DNA of 64,000 nucleotides from Gammaproteobacteria bacterium. Its GTDB lineage: Bacteria > Pseudomonadota > Gammaproteobacteria > Pseudomonadales > Azotimanducaceae. Positions 57,927-64,000 of this stretch are shown one piece after another. The position numbers were made by a program, and so were the translations under genes. The stretch spans positions 30,089-94,088 of the forward strand of contig JAPUIA010000275.1 of the NCBI GenBank assembly GCA_027297435.1, read 5' to 3'. The stretch's first letter is position 1, and each line of letters begins with the position of its first letter. The notes beneath the pieces were generated by a model. The model was given only the letters and a program-made list of their open reading frames with translations, was not told the DNA's origin and searched no databases.

Positions 57927-60614
57927 ATGAATAAGACCGATCGATCGCCGGGGCGACGATTTTTGTGTGGATTTTTGTTGGTTGTCTGGGCGCCGTTTGC
58001 TTGGGGCGCTGACTTCGAGCCGTGGCCGGGCACTCAGTACGACGCCGCCATACCGACTAGCCGTGATGTGCTTGGTTATGACGTGGGTGAACGCATCAGC
58101 TCGCCAGAGGCGTTGCAGACGTACCTGCACGCGCTCGCCGAAGCGGCCCCCAACCGGACGCAATTGGTGGAGTATGCGCGCACTTGGGAAGGTCGACCGC
58201 TCAACTATCTGGTGATTGGCTCAGATGCCGACATCGCGCGTCTGGAAGACGTCAAGGCCGGGATGCAGGTTCTAGCGGATCCGCGCGGACATAGCGCGGA
58301 ACAACTCGACGCGTTGGTCGATTCGTTACCGGCGATCGTGTGGCTGGCGCATGGGGTCCACGGCGACGAGATATCGTCTCCGGAGGCGGCTTTGCTGACG
58401 GCGTATCACCTACTTGCGGCGGAGCCTGACGGGTCGGTTTCCGGATTGCTGTCGGATGCGTTGGTGGTGATCGATCCAGTCGAAAATCCCGACGGGCGTG
58501 CACGGTTCGTACACCGCTATCAGAGCCTTTACGGCATCGAACCGCAGCCGAGCAGAATTGCGGCGGAACGGGTGCAGGCATGGCCGTCGGGTCGTACCAA
58601 CCATTACCTGTTCGACATGAATCGAGATTGGTTCGCGCTGACCCAGCCCGAAGTGCAGGGGCGCGTACGAGCATTCCTCGAATTCTTCCCGTTGGTTTAC
58701 GTTGATCTACATGAGATGGACACCAACAGCTCCTACTATTTTCCGCCACCGGCGGTGCCGTACAACCCTTACCTGTCGGACCAGCAGATTGAAACGCTGA
58801 CCGATTTCGGACGTTACACGTCTCAACGATTTGATCAGTTCGGGTTTCGCTACTTCACGCGGGAGATCTACGATGCCTACTACCCGGGCTACGGGGATAC
58901 CTGGCCGGGGCTACACGGCTCGTCGGGTATGACGTTCGAGATGGCGGGTGCCAGAGGCTTGCTCGCGAACCGAGACGATGGCACCCAACTAAGCTACCGA
59001 GACGGCGTGCATCGCCACTTCGTTGCCAGTATTGCGACTATTGAGATGGCCGCGCGGGTCAAAGCCCGGTTGCTGCGCGAGTTTCTCGAATACCGCCAAG
59101 ATTCGGGCGACGCAACGGTATATGTGCTACCGCGTCGCGGCGATACCGGTCGCGTAGACAAGTTGGCTAGCTTGTTATCTGCGCAGGGTGTAGAGGTTCG
59201 TCAACTTCGAGAGGCGTCGCGCCTATGCGGGGCCACCCAACCCGCCGGAACGTATGTGGTCAGCGCGTCGCAACCAGCGGGCCGGTTGGTGGGCACGCTA
59301 CTGGCAACCGATAGTCCGTTGAGTGAAGCGTTCTGGGCTGAACAGGAACGTCGGCGGGCGAAGCGCCTGCCGGTTCAGATATATGACATCGTTGCTTGGT
59401 CGTTGCCGATGCTCTATGCAGTGGATGTAGACACTTGCTCGGCCAGCGTGGAGGGGTATCCGCTTGCCGAGGAAGTCTTAATACCCGGTTTTGCATCCCC
59501 AAGTGCCGCACAAGTTGCGTATGTGATCCCCTGGGGCAGCCAGGCCTCGGCTCGTTTCTTGGCGCAGGCTTTGCGTCTCGGCCTGACCGTCGATTCCAGC
59601 GACAAGCCATTTGCGATCAATGGCCGTCAATTCGGAACCGGTGCCTTGATCTTGCGCGTCGCGGCCAACGCGGAAACCCTGCATCGACAAGTGCTGCAGC
59701 TGATCGAGCTGACGGAAACGGAAGTCGTGGCCTTGGACCGCTCCTGGGCGGAGTCCGGTGTGAATTTTGGCAGCCGAGAAGTTCGACACGTACGAGCTCC
59801 GCGCGTTGCCATGGCGTGGGGCCAACCTGTCGCCGTGTCCTCGGCCGGATCGCTGCGCTATGTGCTGGAGCGCAAGCTCGGTTATCCGGTCGCCCCGGTG
59901 CGAATGGATAATCTGGCTTCCGCGTACCTGGACGAGTTCGATGTATTGATTCTGCCAGCGGGCAATTACGACGGCGCGCTATCCGAAAGCGCTAGCGCCA
60001 ACCTGAAGCGCTGGGTCGAGGGTGGGGGAACGTTGGTAGGTGTCGAAGGCGCAGTCGCTTATCTTGGCAGCAAAGATTTCGCGCTGTTGTCGACACAGCC
60101 CGAGCGGTTTGCGGACCCCGAACCCGACGCCGATGATGAACGTGAAGATCGGGACGACGATGAAGACGATGGTTTCGCGCCGGGCACGGTGTTGGACAGT
60201 GCCGACGACCATGCCGTTGCTGTCGCACCAACGAAACCGAAGCCGCCACCGATTCCCGGGGCGATGTTGAACGCCGATGTGGATCAGGAGCACTGGCTCG
60301 CCGCAGGACTTCCTGAAAACGTCCGATTCATTGTGCGAGGCGACACCGTGTTCGCGCCGCTTAAACTTGACAAGGGTGTCAACGTCGTGTCGTTTGCCGG
60401 CCAAGCCAATCTGGTTGCTGGAGGGTACCTGTGGGAAGACGCGCGTAAACAATGGGCTCGCAAGCCAGTCGTGCTAGTGCAGGCAGTGAAGCGAGGGCTC
60501 GTCATCGGTTTTGCAGCGGATCCAAGCTTTCGAGGTTACATGGACGGGCTCGATGTACTGGTTGCTAACGCAGTGTTCAGGGGCGCTGCGCACGCCACGC
60601 CGGTAAGACGTTAG
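57927..60614 (+). CDS. Exported M14-family zinc carboxypeptidase-like protein
   Basis: An 895-residue protein with a signal peptide (about 1-28, ending 'FAWGA'). The M14 catalytic domain covers about 50-390: zinc His145 and Glu148 in 'WLAHGVHGDEISSPE', substrate-binding 'DPVENPDGRARF', 'FDMNRDWFALTQPE', the third ligand His in 'YVDLHEMDTNSSYYF', and the catalytic Glu in 'SGMTFEMAGARGLL'. The C-terminal half includes a ThuA/GATase-like region ('DVLILPAGNYDGAL', 'GGTLVGVEGAVAYL') and an acidic loop (about 732-750). ATG 57927 follows AGGGG; a TTG three codons earlier is less likely. It splits the trp genes. Confidence 0.87.
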   Translation: MNKTDRSPGRRFLCGFLLVVWAPFAWGADFEPWPGTQYDAAIPTSRDVLGYDVGERISSPEALQTYLHALAEAAPNRTQLVEYARTWEGRPLNYLVIGSDADIARLEDVKAGMQVLADPRGHSAEQLDALVDSLPAIVWLAHGVHGDEISSPEAALLTAYHLLAAEPDGSVSGLLSDALVVIDPVENPDGRARFVHRYQSLYGIEPQPSRIAAERVQAWPSGRTNHYLFDMNRDWFALTQPEVQGRVRAFLEFFPLVYVDLHEMDTNSSYYFPPPAVPYNPYLSDQQIETLTDFGRYTSQRFDQFGFRYFTREIYDAYYPGYGDTWPGLHGSSGMTFEMAGARGLLANRDDGTQLSYRDGVHRHFVASIATIEMAARVKARLLREFLEYRQDSGDATVYVLPRRGDTGRVDKLASLLSAQGVEVRQLREASRLCGATQPAGTYVVSASQPAGRLVGTLLATDSPLSEAFWAEQERRRAKRLPVQIYDIVAWSLPMLYAVDVDTCSASVEGYPLAEEVLIPGFASPSAAQVAYVIPWGSQASARFLAQALRLGLTVDSSDKPFAINGRQFGTGALILRVAANAETLHRQVLQLIELTETEVVALDRSWAESGVNFGSREVRHVRAPRVAMAWGQPVAVSSAGSLRYVLERKLGYPVAPVRMDNLASAYLDEFDVLILPAGNYDGALSESASANLKRWVEGGGTLVGVEGAVAYLGSKDFALLSTQPERFADPEPDADDEREDRDDDEDDGFAPGTVLDSADDHAVAVAPTKPKPPPIPGAMLNADVDQEHWLAAGLPENVRFIVRGDTVFAPLKLDKGVNVVSFAGQANLVAGGYLWEDARKQWARKPVVLVQAVKRGLVIGFAADPSFRGYMDGLDVLVANAVFRGAAHATPVRR

Positions 60615-60633
60615 GATTGACAGCGTAATTGTC

Positions 60634-62121
60634 CTACTCCAACACCTGCAAACGCGCCTCGGCCATGGCTGCGGCCCGGAATATTGCGCGACCTTTGTTC
60701 ATGCTCTCTTTCCATTCGAGGCGAGCGATGGAATCGGCCACGATACCCCCGCCGGTTTCGATGTAGAGCACGCCGTCTTTGACGACGGCGGTACGAATGG
60801 CGATTGCCGTGTCCATGTTGCCATTCCAGGCGAGATACCCCACCGCCCCACCGTAGATGCCTCGTTTGACCGGTTCCATTTCGTCGATGATCTCCATGGC
60901 CCGGATCTTCGGCGCGCCGGACAGCGTGCCAACCGGCAACGTAGCGCGCAACAGGTCCATTGCCGAAAGTCCCTCCTTGAGCTTGCCGACCACATTGCTC
61001 GATATATGCATGACGTGAGAGAAGCGTTCGATCGTGAACTGCTCGGTCACCTCGACACTGCCGATCTCTGCGACGCGCCCGACATCGTTGCGTGCAAGAT
61101 CGATCAACATCAGGTGCTCGGCGAGTTCCTTGGGATCGGTAATGAGTTCCTGCTCGAGCGCGAGATCCTCTTCTTCGGTGTAGCCGCGGCGGCGCGTACC
61201 CGCCAATGGCCGGTTGATGATCGTGCCGTCCTCCAAGCGCGCAAGAATCTCCGGAGACGAACTTACGATTTGAAAGTCCTCTAGGTCCATGAAGTACATG
61301 TACGGCGAGGGGTTGAGGCTGCGCAATGCGCGATACAAATTGATCGGGTCGGCGCCGAATGGCAGCGACATGCGTTGTGAGAGCACTACCTGCATCACGT
61401 CGCCCGCACGAATGTACTCGCGAATCTTCTCAACCGCTTGCTTGAACCCCTCTTCACCGAACTCAGAGACGAAGTCGCTCTCATCGACCGGTTGGTTGGT
61501 GCTGGTTTCCGGTACGGGCGGTACGGCGTTGGCGAGACCTCGTGCGCGCGCTTCCAGCTTCTCGAGAGTTCGCTGATAGATGTTCGGCTCTGTCGGGTCG
61601 ACCAAGCTGATCAGTTGCATGCGGCCTCTCAGGTTGTCGAAAATCACGACCTCTTCGGACACCATCAACACGATGTCCGGAGTGCCGAGTGGATCCGGCG
61701 GGATCGAACCTGCCAGGCGCTTCTCGATATAACGCACACAGTCATAGCCGAAGTAGCCGACTAAACCACCATAGAAGCGCGGCAGGTTGGGCAGATCGGC
61801 CACTCTGTAGCGCGCTTGAAACGCTTCGATGAACGCAAGCGGATCGTCCACCTCCAACTCTTCCTCGACGACGCCGTCTGTCGCGATGCTGATGCGTCGA
61901 TTCGTGACGCTCAGTATGGTCCGACAGGGCAGGCCGATGATGGAGTAGCGTCCCCATTTTTCGCCGCCTTGGGCGGATTCGAGCAAATACGAATAAGGGC
62001 CCTTCGCGATCTTCAAGTAGGTCGACAGTGGCGTATCGAGGTCTGCGAGGGTTTCGAATACGACCGGAACTCGGTTGTATCCTGCCGCTGCCAGTTGAGC
62101 AAACTCTTCAGCGTTCATCAT
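60634..62121 (-). CDS. trpE: Anthranilate synthase component I
   Basis: A 495-residue chorismate-using enzyme. The tryptophan feedback site '[16 protein letters not shown]' (LLES) is intact. Catalytic blocks: '[13 protein letters not shown]', '[20 protein letters not shown]', 'PLAGTRRRG', '[18 protein letters not shown]', '[18 protein letters not shown]' and '[20 protein letters not shown]'. ATG 62121 or 62118. It is separated from trpG by the inverted peptidase gene and follows gph after a 185-bp gap. Confidence 0.95.
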   Translation of the reverse strand: MMNAEEFAQLAAAGYNRVPVVFETLADLDTPLSTYLKIAKGPYSYLLESAQGGEKWGRYSIIGLPCRTILSVTNRRISIATDGVVEEELEVDDPLAFIEAFQARYRVADLPNLPRFYGGLVGYFGYDCVRYIEKRLAGSIPPDPLGTPDIVLMVSEEVVIFDNLRGRMQLISLVDPTEPNIYQRTLEKLEARARGLANAVPPVPETSTNQPVDESDFVSEFGEEGFKQAVEKIREYIRAGDVMQVVLSQRMSLPFGADPINLYRALRSLNPSPYMYFMDLEDFQIVSSSPEILARLEDGTIINRPLAGTRRRGYTEEEDLALEQELITDPKELAEHLMLIDLARNDVGRVAEIGSVEVTEQFTIERFSHVMHISSNVVGKLKEGLSAMDLLRATLPVGTLSGAPKIRAMEIIDEMEPVKRGIYGGAVGYLAWNGNMDTAIAIRTAVVKDGVLYIETGGGIVADSIARLEWKESMNKGRAIFRAAAMAEARLQVLE

Positions 62122-62146
62122 GAATCTCTTGCGTAGATGGTATGGA

Positions 62147-62166
62147 CGCGGACGGCATAGTCCGCG
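62147..62166. other. Hairpin in the gph-trpE gap
   Basis: CGCGGAC-GGCATA-GTCCGCG is a perfect 7-bp inverted repeat 26 bases upstream of the trpE start. It may be a weak attenuating structure. I saw no Trp-rich leader peptide in 62122-62306, so classical trp attenuation is not supported. Confidence 0.4.
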
Positions 62167-62306
62167 GGCGGGCTAACCGTTGATCGAGCCCCGCCAACGC
62201 TGGCGCATCGGCCGTGGCGGGCACATGCGCCCTGGCCGGCAAAGGGTGTGCCGCAGTCTCATCTTGGTGTCTGAGGGTCTGCACCCGCTGCAAGAGTGCC
62301 CGCAGC

Positions 62307-62960
62307 CTAAACGAGGTCTTGCAACGAATCAATGATGGCGTCGGCGCCCAGCTGCGTCGCCGGGACGTCGTGGTTATAGCCCTCCGGCACGCACACTATC
62401 GCGCAGCCGGCGGCGCGGGCGCTGGCGACATCGGTGGTCGAATCTCCTACGAACAACACGTCTGCCGGCGGTAGATCCAACTTTTGACACGCGAGCAACG
62501 TGGGATCGGCCGCCGGTTTCGGGTGGGCGGTGCTGTCGCCGCAGATCGTGCATGCAAAAAACCGGGCCAACCCGAGCTCGTCCAACAGTTTGGTCGTGAG
62601 ATTGCTGTGTTTGTTGGTGACTACGCCTAGTTTGGCGCCGCGGTCGAGTAGCGTTTGTAGCGTTTCTACCACGCCCGGGTAGGGCGTACTCAGGTCGGCA
62701 ACGTGCGCGTGGTAGCGTTCTAGAAAGCTCGCGAGCATCTCGTCGATGAGATGTTCGGGTACCTCGTTGTGTTCGAGGGCTTGTGTCAAGCAGGCCCGCG
62801 CACCGTGGCCTACCCAATGGCGCGTCAACGATTCCGAAACGCTGGCGTAGCCGGAATGCACGAGCACGTGATTCAGCGCTGCGTTGATGTCCGGTGCGGT
62901 ATCTACCAGCGTGCCGTCTAGGTCGAAAAGGTAACCCGGATAGTCTTGCTTATATGGCAA
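62307..62960 (-). CDS. gph: Phosphoglycolate phosphatase Gph
   Basis: A protein of about 217 residues with HAD motifs: '[20 protein letters not shown]' (nucleophile Asp13), '[10 protein letters not shown]' (Thr), '[10 protein letters not shown]' (Lys) and '[18 protein letters not shown]' (Asp). It removes phosphate from 2-phosphoglycolate. The TTG start at 62960, overlapping the rpe stop by 11 bases, is the only good start before the HAD motif; upstream frame has no homology. The gene order rpe-gph-trpE is common in gammaproteobacteria. Confidence 0.9.
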   Translation of the reverse strand: MPYKQDYPGYLFDLDGTLVDTAPDINAALNHVLVHSGYASVSESLTRHWVGHGARACLTQALEHNEVPEHLIDEMLASFLERYHAHVADLSTPYPGVVETLQTLLDRGAKLGVVTNKHSNLTTKLLDELGLARFFACTICGDSTAHPKPAADPTLLACQKLDLPPADVLFVGDSTTDVASARAAGCAIVCVPEGYNHDVPATQLGADAIIDSLQDLV

Positions 62961-63624
62961 GCGTTTCGTCCAGCGCGCGGCGCATGGTTTTGATCGTTGC
63001 GGCGTAGTCGTCGCTGCCGAAGATGGCGCTGCCGGCCACGAAAGTGTCGGCACCGGCGCGCGCAGCGTCGGCGATGTTGTCGGCCTTGATGCCGCCATCA
63101 ATCTCCAAGCGAATGTCTCGACCCGACTCATCGATGCGTTGGCGAGCTTGCTTTAGTTTGGCAAGACTCGACGGTATGAAGGCTTGGCCGCCGAAACCTG
63201 GATTGACCGACATGATAAGGACTAGATCGACGAGTTTGATAGCTTGCTCGAGTGCGCTCAACGAAGTTGCCGGGTTGAAGACGATGCCGGCCTTGGCACC
63301 GCCATCGCGAATCAAGCTCAACGTGCGGTGTAAATGCTCCGTCGATTCGGGATGGATGCTGATGAGATCGGCACCGGCTTCGACAAAGTCACCGATCAAC
63401 CGGTCGACGGGTTTCACCATCAGGTGCACGTCCATGTAACAGTCGATGCCGGATGAGCGCAGCGATTGCAGCACCAGCGGGCCGATGGTGAGGTTTGGCA
63501 CGTAATGGTTGTCCATGACGTCGAAATGGATGATGTCGGCACCGGCATCGAGTACAGCGCCGATCTCTTCGCCGAGCTTTGCAAAGTCGGCTGAGAGGAT
63601 GGAAGGCGCGATCCAGTGCTGCAT
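62950..63624 (-). CDS. rpe: Ribulose-phosphate 3-epimerase
   Basis: A 224-residue TIM-barrel enzyme: '[20 protein letters not shown]', '[20 protein letters not shown]' (metal His and Asp), '[15 protein letters not shown]', '[20 protein letters not shown]' and '[20 protein letters not shown]' (Asp). It converts ribulose 5-phosphate to xylulose 5-phosphate in the pentose phosphate or Calvin cycle. No other Calvin-cycle gene is nearby. Confidence 0.95.
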   Translation of the reverse strand: MQHWIAPSILSADFAKLGEEIGAVLDAGADIIHFDVMDNHYVPNLTIGPLVLQSLRSSGIDCYMDVHLMVKPVDRLIGDFVEAGADLISIHPESTEHLHRTLSLIRDGGAKAGIVFNPATSLSALEQAIKLVDLVLIMSVNPGFGGQAFIPSSLAKLKQARQRIDESGRDIRLEIDGGIKADNIADAARAGADTFVAGSAIFGSDDYAATIKTMRRALDETLAI

Positions 63625-63727
63625 GATAGGGGGCTACTTCGGAGCCAAAGCAGAGGGCGGCGTATTCTAACCTGCTTCCCAGACTTCTCACATGGTTTGG
63701 GTTTTGTTGGACGGCCTAAAGCGGCAC

Positions 63728-64000
63728 CTACCCGTTGTCCGGCCGATCTTGCAGGGCTTCCAACTGGTCCGGCGTGCCGATGTCCGTCCAAGGGCCATGC
63801 CACAGCTCGGCCGTGAGCTCGCCTCGATCGATGGCTTCGAAATAGAGATCGGCGAGAGAGAAAGGCCGAATCGTGCAGCCGTCGAAGAAGGTTGGGTGTA
63901 AAAGCGCGATGCCGCAGTAGACGTATGTGGTACCCCGAGAAGTGACTCGGCCACCCGCCCACTCGAAGTCGCCGGCCTCACGGAAATCTGGAGTAGGGGT
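63728..64000 (-). CDS. MurU-like sugar-phosphate nucleotidyltransferase, C-terminal part (5' end outside window)
   Basis: An open minus-strand frame enters at the window edge and ends with TAG at 63728-63730 (90 residues). It reads 'TPDFREAGDFEWAGGRVTSR', 'YVYCGIALLHPTFFDGCTIR', 'PFSLADLYFEAIDRGELTAE' and 'LWHGPWTDIGTPDQLEALQD'. The 'Y.GIALLHP..F' and 'GPWTDIGTPDQL' segments match the C-terminal part of nucleotidyltransferases such as MurU (MurNAc-1-phosphate uridylyltransferase). With mpl in the same window this fits cell-wall recycling, though other NDP-sugar transferases share these motifs. Confidence 0.78.
   Translation of the reverse strand, partial: TPTPDFREAGDFEWAGGRVTSRGTTYVYCGIALLHPTFFDGCTIRPFSLADLYFEAIDRGELTAELWHGPWTDIGTPDQLEALQDRPDNG

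Noticed and set aside
62122..62306. trp leader peptide/attenuator before trpE
   Set aside because: No short frame with clustered Trp codons on the minus strand, only one 7-bp hairpin and no T-run.
1..64000. tRNA or rRNA genes
   Set aside because: I looked for conserved T-loop (GGTTCGAATCC-like) and rRNA words on both strands and saw none; a covariance search was not possible here.

Overview
The window is a contiguous piece of a GC-rich chromosome from a gammaproteobacterium, probably an environmental or marine aerobe. The assignment rests on gene order and product families. The block dsbD-aroQ-accB-prmA-(zinc ribbon/DUF3426)-dusB-purH-purD, and the block AAA ATPase-HIT-coq7-crp(vfr)-trpC-trpD-trpG ... 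trpE-gph-rpe, follow the order known from Pseudomonas-type gammaproteobacteria. No plasmid, phage or transposase gene is visible, and I found no tRNA, rRNA or CRISPR array.

Layout. 1-441 is the 3' end of an amidase. 571-6063 holds an ICMT-like methyltransferase, a Spy/CpxP-like periplasmic protein divergent from an OmpR/EnvZ-type two-component pair, the pair's co-directional membrane cytochrome b-like protein and tetraheme cytochrome c, and a three-gene membrane/phosphatase operon. 6347-10982 is a compact benzoate operon (boxC, boxB, benzoate-CoA ligase) for aerobic benzoyl-CoA epoxidation, without the reductase boxA. 11083-20093 is mostly small minus-strand genes in tightly overlapping operons (DUF385, DUF2277, DUF3500, a frameshifted membrane protein, two GNATs with a HAD, cupin, DUF72, two SDRs, a GNAT, an MBL hydrolase). 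20181-25528 holds a PlsC acyltransferase, the modABC molybdate transporter overlapping a SrkA-like kinase, and comF. 25647-32788 has two tandem acyl-CoA dehydrogenases, small lipoprotein and DUF6150 genes, an SDR, and a nucleoside hydrolase next to a sugar-kinase-like phosphotransferase. 33034-40883 has mpl, a PPi-type phosphofructokinase convergent with a membrane pyrophosphatase, DUF2333, a PCu(A)C copper chaperone and a lipoprotein.

41123-50229 is the conserved dsbD-to-purD block, from which accC (between accB and prmA) and fis (between dusB and purH) are absent. 50287-64000 holds a cNMP-binding/rhodanese-like protein, a Ycf46-like AAA ATPase, HIT, coq7, crp, the trp genes split by an inverted M14 peptidase, gph, rpe and the end of a MurU-like nucleotidyltransferase.

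Non-coding structure is the most distinctive part. Two related ~180-bp elements share perfect 17-bp terminal inverted repeats (16446-16627 and, inverted, 53963-54139). A 162-bp multi-hairpin element sits at 11083-11244. A chain of three 7-codon mini-ORFs, each sharing four bases with the next start, runs into the purH start codon (47224-47287). REP-like hairpins and short tandem repeats occur at several intergenic sites.
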